From assembly GCA_035476575.1 (NCBI GenBank), contig DATILL010000025.1:1-6497 (forward strand): a stretch of 6,497 nt of DNA. The letters are read 5' to 3'. Below are positions 1 to 5,948 of this stretch, in pieces; positions within the stretch are counted from its first letter, which is position 1, and each line of letters begins with the position of its first letter. The stretch is from DATILL01 sp035476575. GTDB taxonomy: Bacteria > Actinomycetota > Actinomycetes > Mycobacteriales > JACQDL01. The notes beneath the pieces were generated by a model. The model had not been told where the DNA came from. It saw only the letters and a list, made by a program, of their open reading frames with translations, and did no database searches. The position numbers and the translations under genes are program-made.

Positions 1-184
1 CCCGCCGCACCCTGCTGGCAACGGATCCCGGCACTAAGCCTCCTCCCGTAGCATGGACGCGTCCGTGTGGGGTCAGTGACCTTAGTCTGGTCCAGTGTGG
101 AGGATCTCAAAAGTGACGGGGGCTGTGCGCCGAGGGTAATGGTTCCGCGCTCAGGTGTCACCAGAACCGGAAGAACTGTTGCGC

Positions 185-774
185 TTACGGCGCCCAGTGC
201 ACGGTGAGCCCGATGCTGGCGCCAGAATCGACGACGCCATGCCCGTCCGCGAAGCTGATGTTCAGCGGGACGCTCAGGGACAGCGACAACCACTGCAGCC
301 GGGCATGGGTGATGTCGCCGTTGAGGGACTGGGCGAGCTGCCGACCCTGCCCGTCGACGCAGGCCGTGGAGCCCTGTACGGCGGTGGAGAAGATGAGGTC
401 GTTCCAGCGGGGCGCACTGTAATGCAGGAAGTTGAGTACGACGCCCGCCTGAACCGGGCTCACCGGCGTGGGAAACTGAATCTGGAGGCCTGGCTCGCTG
501 AGAATATCAAGTTGCCCGAGCTGGCCGTGAAGCTCGTAGAGGGCTGACATCGGGATACGTGAGAGTCAACTGGGTAGAAACGGTGGCGTTCAGATCTGCT
601 GCCGTGCCGATGTCGATTTGGCCGTCACCCAACGTTCTCACTCCCGGTGCCGTCGTCGGGCAGGTGGGAGACCGCCCGGCTGTAGTCAACGCCGGTCACG
701 TGCGGCGGAATGTCCAGGGTCATCGCCCACTCGACGACCTCGGCGGACACCGGAACATTCTCGGTCCCGCTCAA
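185..774 (-). pseudogene. Unrecognised protein gene broken by two +1 frameshifts
   Basis: The family is not recognised. Three minus-strand segments read as one protein. Segment one (774 to 625) contains SAEVVEWAMTLDIPPHVTG and hits TGA at 625-627. Segment two (about 630 to 552) contains GDGQIDIGTAADLNATVS. Segment three (550 to 185, TAA stop at 185-187) runs from ALYELHGQLGQLDILSEPG to SIGLTVHWAP. Both frame changes have the same sign: removing one G from the GGG read from 628-630, and one C from the CCC read from 541-543, gives a continuous protein of about 195 residues. Codons in all three segments favour G/C at position three, as expected for a real gene. The protein is rich in alternating hydrophobic and polar residues and looks mainly beta, with no signal peptide or membrane segment. 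The start is uncertain: TTG at 774, GTG at 750 and ATG at 723 are possible, none with a good ribosome binding site, so the N-terminus may be missing. Two sequencing errors are an alternative to real decay. Confidence 0.6.
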
Positions 775-841
775 GGCGGGTCAGAGACGTGGGGCCGTAG
801 GCGGGGCGCGTCGCCCCGGCAGCTCCTCGGCTGACGTCAGG

Positions 842-1991
842 TCACCGGGCTGGCGCCGATCGCTGCCTCCCGGTCGGCTCGTCCGCCGCCGCGCCGACCT
901 CCGCTCCGCGGTCGTCCGGCAGGCCGGCGAGCAGGCGCCGCGTGCGTCGCTCGCCGGGCCGATGGCCGGTCGCCCGATGCAGGTCAAGCGCCCACCGGGC
1001 CTCCTCCCGGGCCCGGTCGGGTCGGCCGAGCGCGAGGTGGACGGCGGCGAGAGCGGTCCGGGCCTCGCCGCCGGGCAGGGCGTCCAGCTCGGCGAGCGGT
1101 CCGGCCCGGCCGACGAAGGACCGCACCGCCGCCGGGAGCTGGGCCGGCACCGCGGGCGAGGCGCCGCCGGCTGGCGTACCGGCGTGTCGCCGTCGATGGC
1201 CGGCTCGCCGGCCTCGCGCCGTAGCAGGTCGGTGGGGTCGGCGCGGGCGAGGATGGCCCGTTCCAGGCGCTGCAGGCCGACGCCCGGCTCGATCCCGAGC
1301 TGATCGATGAGGATCCGGCGGACCTCCTGGTATGCCGCGAACGCGTCAGCCTGCCGCCCGGTGCTGTACAGGGCGAGGATCAGCCGGGCCCAGAGCGGCT
1401 CGCGCAGCGGGTGAGCGCGGACCCGGGCCTGCAGCTCACCGGCCAGATCGGCGGAGCGGCCCAGGCGCAGGTCGACGTCGACCCGCCGTTCCAGCAGCGT
1501 CAGTGCCCGTTCCTCCAGCCGGGTCGCCTCGGCCGCGCTGGCCGCCCCGACGATGCCGGCCAGCACCGGCCCCCGCCAGAGCGTCAGGGCCTCGGACAGC
1601 AGCGCCGCGGATTGTTCCAGCGCCGCGCGGGTGCCGGCCACGATGATACAGGCGGCCGCCACGTCCAGCTCGTTCACCCGGTCGAGGTCCAGCTCTCCCT
1701 GGCGCACCTGGAGCAGGTAGCCGGGGTGTCGGGTCAGCAGCGGCTGCCCGGCCTCCGGCTCGTCGTCGGTACGCAGCGCCCGGCGGAGGTCGGCGACGCA
1801 GCCGTGCAGCAGGCTGCGCGCTGTGGCAGGCGGGTCCTCGCCCAGAGCTGCTCGACCAGCCGGTCGACCGGGGCCACCCGGTGCGCGTTGAGCAGCAGCA
1901 CGGTCAGCAGCGCGCGCTGCTGCGGGCCGCCGACGGCGACCCGCAGCGTTCCCCGTCGGACTTCCAACGGACCGAGCACGCGGTACCGCAC
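842..1991 (-). pseudogene. SARP-family transcriptional regulator, frameshifted and internally deleted
   Basis: This is the remnant of a Streptomyces antibiotic regulatory protein of the AfsR-like type (wHTH, BTAD, NB-ARC, TPR). The GTG at 1991 opens VRYRVLGPLEV, the usual SARP N-terminus, and the winged-helix domain follows to EQLW near 1842. The frame then changes and continues as GEDPPATARSLLHGCVADL; restoring one G after the TGG codon gives the family's WGEDPPATAR. The BTAD domain lies at about 1690-1250, with LTLWRGPVLAGI, AHPLREPLWARLILAL and IDQLGIEPGVGLQRLERAIL. A second frame change near 1160-1190 leads into VPAQLPAAVRSFVGR, the linker that normally precedes NB-ARC. Instead of a P-loop ATPase, the sequence goes from LAELDALPGGE straight to a TPR-like tail, ALGRPDRAREEARWALDLHR, ending at TGA 842-844. 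The remnant would be about 382 residues if the frame were restored, far shorter than NB-ARC-bearing SARPs. Both frame changes look like single-base losses. It diverges from the P450 and may once have activated it. ATG at 2087 is a weaker start. Confidence 0.88.
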
Positions 1992-2440
1992 GGCCGAACC
2001 GTAACGGACGGAACCCGTCGGCCGGCGTCCATCGCTGCCGGTCCCGAACGGGAGCCGGCGTGGCGGAGCCACCCGGTGACAGTGCATCCGAGGGCTGAGC
2101 AACCGCTGGGAAGCTGCTGGGCAACTACCCGCGGGCTCGCGAACGACCAGGTTCCCGGCCGATCACCTGGTCCACGCGGTGGCCGAACCGCAGGTACGGC
2201 GGCGCGTCCAGCGGCTCCAGCCCGACCGCGGCCGGCAGGCCGGTCACCTCATCAGGGCTGTGATCGTTCTCAAATGTCGAGACGGCGCTGGCTTGCTGGG
2301 TCGCGGGGAGCGGCAGGGCGTCTTGGGCGGCAGCGGCCGACCTGCGCGGCACGTCGTGCGGAGCCGACATGTGAGGCAGTACGCGGACGCCCAGGGAGCA
2401 GCCGGTCTGTATCTTCGAGCCCGCGACAGGCCTCTAGCCA
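1992..2440. other. Divergent intergenic region between SARP remnant and P450
   Basis: This stretch separates the minus-strand regulator remnant from the plus-strand P450 and should contain the promoters for both. I see no convincing -35/-10 pair and no clear set of heptameric direct repeats of the kind SARPs bind. A short perfect inverted repeat, GCACG-T-CGTGC, lies near 2349-2359 and could be an operator or chance. The stretch also holds a doubtful minus-strand ORF (2125-2370) and a short plus-strand ORF (2371-2481) that runs into the P450 start region. Confidence 0.4.
2125..2370 (-). CDS. Small hypothetical protein or gene fragment, 81 aa
   Basis: The family is not recognised. The ORF opens with ATG at 2370 and ends at TAG 2125-2127, on the same strand as and upstream of the SARP remnant. 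Most codons end in G or C, as in real genes here. The N-terminal half is rich in Ala, Pro and Ser and looks disordered. The C-terminal half, GLEPLDAPPYLRFGHRVDQV, looks more like a folded protein and could be the remains of a larger enzyme. There is no Shine-Dalgarno sequence in front of the ATG, and no signal peptide or membrane segment. It could be a relic of a longer gene, a small gene co-transcribed with the regulator, or a chance ORF in high-G+C DNA. Confidence 0.28.
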   Translation of the reverse strand: MSAPHDVPRRSAAAAQDALPLPATQQASAVSTFENDHSPDEVTGLPAAVGLEPLDAPPYLRFGHRVDQVIGREPGRSRARG

Positions 2441-3922
2441 ATGAGTGCGGAGACGAGCTTCTCCGGCGACTCGACCCATGAGCCCGGTGAAAGGCAGGGG
2501 CGCGCGATGCGCGAGACATTCAACCCAAGTTCTGTCAAATCAGAACCGATCACGATCGGCGAGACGGCAGCCGGCACCGATGTGGTCCTCCCTGCGGGGA
2601 CGGATCTGGAACCAGAACCGCTGACGACGAGCTTGAGCAGGCCTCCTGACGACAGCTCGGTCGCCTCCCCGAAGTCCGGCGGGACAACGCTGCTGCCGCT
2701 GCCGCCGGAGCTGCTCCAGCGCGGCCGCTGCCCGTTCGATCCGCCGGAGGCGCTTGACCGGATGCGGCAGCAGTCGACGGTGAGCCTGGTGGAGCTGCTC
2801 AACGGCGCCACCGTCTGGATGGTCACCGACTTCGACCAGGCGCGGGCGGTGTTGTCGGATCCGCGGTTCAGCTCCGACCTGCTCCGGCGCAGCTCGATCT
2901 TCAGCGACATGCCGGACGAGGTGCGGGAGCAGTTGCTCGATGAGCGTTTGCGCGCCGGCTCGTTCATCGGCATGGACCCGCCGGAGCACAGCCGGTACCG
3001 CAAGCTGCTGACAGGTGAGTTCACGGTGCGCCGGATGCGGCTGCTCGCGCCGCGTATCTTGGCGATTGTCACCGAGCACATCGACGCGATGGTCGCCGCC
3101 GGCACCTCGGCTGACCTGGTGCAGGCGTTCGCCCTGCCAGTCCCGTCGCTAGTGATCTGCGAGCTGCTCGGCGTGCCCTACGCCGACCGCCGCGAGTTTC
3201 AGCAGCGGACGGCGCTGCTGCTGCGCCTCGACACGGCGGTCGAGGAGCTTCTCCGGATCTCCGAGGAAATGCGCCAGTTCATGCTGCGCCTGGTCACCGA
3301 CAAGCGCGACCAGCCCACTGACGACCTGCTGTCCGGGCTCATCCACGGCGACGCCGATCCCGCCCTGACCGACGACGAGCTGGTCAACATCGCCCTTTTG
3401 CTGCTGGTCGCCGGGCACGAGACCACGGCTAACATGCTCGGCCTGGGGACCTTTGCCCTGCTTGAGCACCCCGACCAGCTCGACGCCCTGCGGGCGGACC
3501 CGTCACTCATCGACGGCGCGGTTGAGGAGCTGCTGCGGTACCTGTCGATCGTGCACGTTGGCCTCATGCGCGTGGCGGTCGAGCCGGTGGAGCTCGACGG
3601 GCAGGAGATCCCGGCGGGCGCGACAGTGCTGGTCTCGGTGCCGGAGACGAACCGCGACCCCGAGCACTGGGCCGATCCTGGCTCGCTTGACGTCACCCGG
3701 GTGCGCAGCCCGCATCTGGCCTTCGGCCACGGCGTGCACCAGTGCCTGGGCCAGCAGCTCGCCCGAGTCGAGATGACCGTCGGGTTCACCGAGCTGCTTC
3801 GCCGGCTGCCCGGCCTCCGCCTCGCAGTGCCGCCGCAGGACGTCCCGTTGCGCAGCGACATGGCCATCTTCGGAGTCCACGCCCTGCCGGTGAGGTGGGA
3901 CGAGCCGGAGTCACCACGATGA
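2441..3922 (+). CDS. Cytochrome P450, CYP105-like, with N-terminal extension
   Basis: This is a soluble class I bacterial P450 that would use electrons from a ferredoxin to insert oxygen into an organic substrate, probably a natural product or a xenobiotic. Over 493 residues the hallmarks are in order: PPELLQRGRCPFDPPEAL at 88-105, the typical start of the catalytic fold; helix C MDPPEHSRYRKLL at 178-190; the I-helix oxygen-activation motif AGHETT at 324-329; the ExxR motif E363-R366 within EELLRYLSIVH; NRDP at 404-407; and the heme loop FGHGVHQCLG at 428-437 with ligand Cys435. The LRYLSIVH and heme-loop sequences resemble CYP105 most, by recollection of the family and not by a search. All key residues are present and the frame is open. 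CYP105 proteins are usually about 400-410 residues, so this one carries some 80 extra N-terminal residues of low complexity, rich in Ser, Pro, Thr and Glu. The start is uncertain: ATG 2441 has weak ribosome-binding support, while ATG 2507 (471 aa) follows AGGCAGGGG by six bases. The stop overlaps the ferredoxin start. The substrate cannot be read from the sequence. Confidence 0.96.
   Translation: MSAETSFSGDSTHEPGERQGRAMRETFNPSSVKSEPITIGETAAGTDVVLPAGTDLEPEPLTTSLSRPPDDSSVASPKSGGTTLLPLPPELLQRGRCPFDPPEALDRMRQQSTVSLVELLNGATVWMVTDFDQARAVLSDPRFSSDLLRRSSIFSDMPDEVREQLLDERLRAGSFIGMDPPEHSRYRKLLTGEFTVRRMRLLAPRILAIVTEHIDAMVAAGTSADLVQAFALPVPSLVICELLGVPYADRREFQQRTALLLRLDTAVEELLRISEEMRQFMLRLVTDKRDQPTDDLLSGLIHGDADPALTDDELVNIALLLLVAGHETTANMLGLGTFALLEHPDQLDALRADPSLIDGAVEELLRYLSIVHVGLMRVAVEPVELDGQEIPAGATVLVSVPETNRDPEHWADPGSLDVTRVRSPHLAFGHGVHQCLGQQLARVEMTVGFTELLRRLPGLRLAVPPQDVPLRSDMAIFGVHALPVRWDEPESPR
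2492..2500 (+). promoter_or_regulatory. Candidate ribosome binding site for the internal P450 start
   Basis: AGGCAGGGG ends six bases before the in-frame ATG at 2507 and is the best Shine-Dalgarno-like sequence near the P450 start. The ATG at 2441 has only ACAGG about ten bases upstream. If 2507 is used, the protein begins MRETFNPSS and has 471 residues. Confidence 0.4.
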
Positions 3923-4119
3923 ACATCCACGCGGACACGGCGGCGTGCGTGGGCGCTGGGCTGTGCGCCTTGCGGGCGCCCGAGGTGTTCGACCAGAGCG
4001 AGGACGACGGGACGGTGGTCGTGCTCAACGCCAAGCCTGGCGAGGAGCACGAGGAGGCCGTCTGGGCGGCGGTCGCGCTGTGCCCCTCCGGGGCGATCTC
4101 GGTCAGCTCGGCGCCTTAA
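3919..4119 (+). CDS. 3Fe-4S ferredoxin, P450 redox partner
   Basis: This is a small acidic 66-residue ferredoxin expected to carry single electrons from a ferredoxin reductase to the P450 next door. The cluster motif is CVGAGLC at residues 10-16 with a third ligand, Cys55, in LCPSGAI. Position 13, where a 4Fe-4S protein would have a fourth cysteine, is Ala, so a 3Fe-4S cluster is expected. The same pattern occurs in ferredoxins paired with CYP105 enzymes in Streptomyces. The length is normal for the family. The start is secure: the ATG overlaps the P450 TGA as ATGA, GGAG lies eight bases upstream inside the P450 gene, and MNIHADTAACVG is a normal N-terminus. The overlap implies translational coupling and matched expression. 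No ferredoxin reductase gene is seen here, so reductase must come from elsewhere in the genome. Confidence 0.96.
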   Translation: MNIHADTAACVGAGLCALRAPEVFDQSEDDGTVVVLNAKPGEEHEEAVWAAVALCPSGAISVSSAP

Positions 4120-4133
4120 CGGCCACACCGACG

Positions 4134-4166
4134 GTGATCTGCCGATCACGCTGCCCGTCGATCGGC
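4134..4166 (+). terminator. Two overlapping short inverted repeats after the ferredoxin gene
   Basis: GTGATC-TGCC-GATCAC (4134-4149) and GCCGATC...GATCGGC (4141-4147 with 4160-4166) share the middle arm, so only one hairpin can form at a time. They start 15 bases after the ferredoxin stop. The stems are only 6-7 bp and no T-run follows, so termination is a weak inference from position. Confidence 0.25.
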
Positions 4167-4247
4167 ATCTGCCCGTGCTCGGTATGGTATAGCGGCTTGC
4201 CCCAGGATGTGGTGATTCTTCTGCCGGCCACCAAGCTGAACCGCGCG

Positions 4248-4270
4248 GTCAGACCCGAATCCGCGAGTAG
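4248..4270 (+). repeat. Left arm of 23-bp imperfect inverted repeat
   Basis: The core ACCCGA[A/G]TCCGCGAGTAG matches the reverse complement of 5553-5575, with 21 of 23 bases identical. After a 2-base gap a further CGCTG matches, and after another gap TGGTC, extending the arm to about 4285. It lies about 130 bases beyond the transposase stop and is the likely left terminal repeat of the IS remnant. Confidence 0.6.
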
Positions 4271-4882
4271 TGCGCTGCGTTGGTCTTCGTGTGTATTTGG
4301 TGGTCTTGTAGGTGCTGGGATCGGGGATGGCGGCAGGAGAGCCCGGCGGGGCGCCGGATTCGCGGGTTCTTGGGTGGGTCGTGCTGGTGGGCCGGTGGTC
4401 AGGACGAGGTGGGTAAGGCGCGCAGGCGGGCGAGCGCTCCCCACGTCCACGCGGTGTTGACTTCTTCGTGGCCGGAGGGCAGGTGGCGCGGCGCCGTGCC
4501 TGCTGTCGCGGAAGACGTTCTCGATTCGGTGCGGTGACGGTGCCAGTGCTCGACGGCGGCGACCTTGTCCGGTGTGGACACGTCAAGGTTGGTCAGGATG
4601 AGCGAGTAGCCGTAGACCGCGTCGGCCTGCTCCAGCTCGGCCAGCGGCAGTGCCCGCTGGTCGGGGTGCGTCGGCGGCGGGCGCGGGGGTCGGCGGAGAC
4701 CTGTTCGGGGGTCAGCCGGAGCCGGCGGATGAGCAGCCAGGTGCGCGAGGGCCACCGGTCCGGGCGGTAGTCGGCGACCGCGACCTGCGCGGCGGGCATG
4801 TCGATGGCGTCGGCCTAGCCGGCCTCGGCGATGCCGGACAGCAGCCGCCACAGCGGTGCGACCCGCCTGGCGCGGTCGCGAG

Positions 4883-4914
4883 CTCGATCCCCTCGCACCT
4901 CGATCCCCTCGCAC
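4883..4914. repeat. Perfect 16-bp tandem duplication inside the transposase
   Basis: The unit CTCGATCCCCTCGCAC occurs twice head to tail (4883-4898 and 4899-4914), just after the ALCEGIE segment on the coding strand. Sixteen bases is five codons plus one, so the duplication alone shifts the frame. The reading frame is the same on both sides today, which implies a nearby compensating indel. Replication slippage is the likely origin. Confidence 0.9.
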
Positions 4915-5552
4915 AGCGCGGCGCGGGCCAGCTCGCCGACGAGGCAGCCAGCATCCGCGCGCATCCGAACCCGCCCGGCCCGGGCGCGGGCTGGCAGGCC
5001 GGCCAGCGCCCGGCGCGGCGGCTCCGGAGCGTGGCCGCGCGGTCGACGTCACCGGCCATCAGGTCGGCGGCCAGCACTGCAGCGGTCTGCGCCCAGGTCG
5101 CCACGTGCGGCCGGTCGACCCGCTGTCCCTGGTAGCTGTAGGCCACTCCGCGTTTCTAGCGGCCGTAACACCTCGACGTCTGTGGTGTCCAGGTCGAGGG
5201 TCACCGAGCCGGTCAGCGCCGCCCGCCGGGGTAGGGCAGCTTCCCACCGCCGTAGCCGCCACCCGCGCCACCCCGGTCTCGACCTGCCGCCACCGCGCCG
5301 CGCCAAACCGCCGGGCCAGCCCCGCGGCAGTCGTCGAGCACAGCCCGGCACCGGGGCCAGCAGCCGCCCGGCGACATCAGCGCGCCGACGGTCCAGCCCG
5401 ACCTGGAAGTCCTCCCCGGCCAGCCGCGCCGCCGCGACCCCGACCAACAGCCGCCCGGCCGAGTGACCCGCTCCCGCTGCTTGGTCGGCCCAACCGCGCG
5501 GTCCAGCGCGCCGGTCACATCCAGCCGCTCGACAACCTCGCTGACCACAGCG

Positions 5553-5575
5553 CTACTCGCGGACTCGGGTCAGAC
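5553..5575 (-). repeat. Right arm of 23-bp imperfect inverted repeat
   Basis: This is the partner of 4248-4270, with weaker similarity extending inward to about 5543. It overlaps the first codons of the transposase remnant and contains the in-frame TGA at 5570-5572; at the matching place the left arm has AGA. It is either the right terminal repeat or an inverted partial copy of the transposase start. Confidence 0.6.
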
Positions 5576-5596
5576 GAACACCACTTTCCGCCGCAT

Positions 5597-5948
5597 ACCG
5601 GCGCTGACGCCGTCACCGCAGACCGGGATCGAGCGTGTTCGCCTTGGCGGCGCAATAGACTCCAGGCGGGCTTCATGGTCTGGTTTGTGCAGGCACGAGA
5701 GCGGTTGGGGTGCGCGGCGTTATTCGAGTGGTCGTGGCTGCCGCGCCAGTCGTCTTGCGGCGACGGGCTTGCCACCGGGATCACCGTGGGCGCCCGCCGC
5801 CATGCTCACCGAGGTTTCTCGCCTTCCGCCCCGCGCCGGAGCCACTCCGGGTCCTCGCCGTTTTGCTCTCCGAAGTTTCTCAAGTTTTTTGTCGGACGGT
5901 CGGGTTGGCCGGGGCGGTTTTGTCGGTGGCCTCTTTTATTCTTCTTCT
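5597..5948. other. Intergenic stretch before the DUF222 gene, no gene supported
   Basis: Open frames here show no family resemblance and poor codon bias. A small hairpin, CCGGAG-CCA-CTCCGG (5836-5850), is followed about ten bases later by TTTT and could be a weak terminator. The last part is less G+C-rich, with a T-run at 5885-5890 and a pyrimidine tract just before the ATG at 5949. TATTCT at 5937-5942 fits a TAnnnT -10 box, but no well-spaced -35 element is seen. Confidence 0.4.

Larger units (their letters stand above)
4248..5596 (-). mobile_element. Decayed IS1380-family insertion sequence
   Basis: A single broken minus-strand transposase of the IS1380 type fills most of this stretch. A 23-bp imperfect inverted repeat occurs near both ends, at 4248-4270 and 5553-5575 (21 of 23 bases match). 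If these are the element ends, it is about 1.33 kb, shorter than an intact element of this type, which fits an internal deletion in the transposase. No convincing target-site duplication flanks the repeats. The right-hand repeat overlaps the likely start of the transposase, which is unusual for a terminal repeat, so the true right end may lie a little past 5596. The element cannot make an active transposase. It lies just after the P450-ferredoxin pair and could have marked a boundary of an older cluster. Confidence 0.75.
4399..5596 (-). pseudogene. IS1380-family transposase, multiply disrupted
   Basis: This DDE transposase would have cut and joined the IS element. Reading from 5596: MRRKVVFV, then a TGA at 5570-5572, then SEVVERLDVTGALDRAVGP. 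After a frame change come LLVGVAAARLAGEDFQVGLD and, in another frame, TTAAGLARRFGAARWRQVET. Next are TLDLDTTDVEV, holding the first catalytic Asp, and YSYQGQRVDRPHVATWAQTA. VRMRADAGC follows with the second Asp, then WRLLSGIAEAG, a TAG at 4815-4817, and ADAIDMPAAQVAVADYRPDR. The last part has HPDQRALPLAELEQADAVYG, LTNLDVSTPDK, a frame-shifted IENVFRDSRHG with the likely catalytic Glu, and NTAWTWGALARLRALPTSS, ending at TGA 4399-4401. There are at least six frame changes, two nonsense codons and one tandem duplication. The WGAL-to-LARLRALP junction lacks the residues that separate these motifs in intact relatives. Family members are roughly 450-480 aa. GTG 5548 is an alternative start. Confidence 0.87.

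Noticed and set aside
113..139. GTG mini-ORF of 8 codons after GGAGG
   Set aside because: The ribosome binding site is fair, but the peptide (VTGAVRRG) has no known role and nothing downstream looks coupled to it. It is too short to support.
155..547. Plus-strand 130-aa ORF across the left gene
   Set aside because: It is antisense to the minus-strand frame at 185-550, whose codon bias and composition are more protein-like. It has no recognisable family and is best read as a shadow.
710..2004. Long plus-strand ORFs opposite the SARP remnant
   Set aside because: They are Arg-, Pro- and Ala-rich shadows in high-G+C DNA; the minus strand carries clear SARP wHTH and BTAD motifs.
2434..4149. Long minus-strand ORFs opposite the P450 and ferredoxin
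   Set aside because: They are low-complexity, Ser- and Arg-rich, and antisense to a gene with every P450 hallmark.
4103..4450. Minus-strand 115-aa ORF between the ferredoxin and the transposase
   Set aside because: The stretch LTARFSLVAGRRITTSWGKP looked protein-like, but it overlaps the ferredoxin end, crosses the IS repeat, matches no family I know and has a Pro-rich start.
5515..5784. Minus-strand 89-aa ORF to the right of the IS remnant
   Set aside because: It runs out of frame with the transposase start, with no motifs and a composition typical of chance frames.
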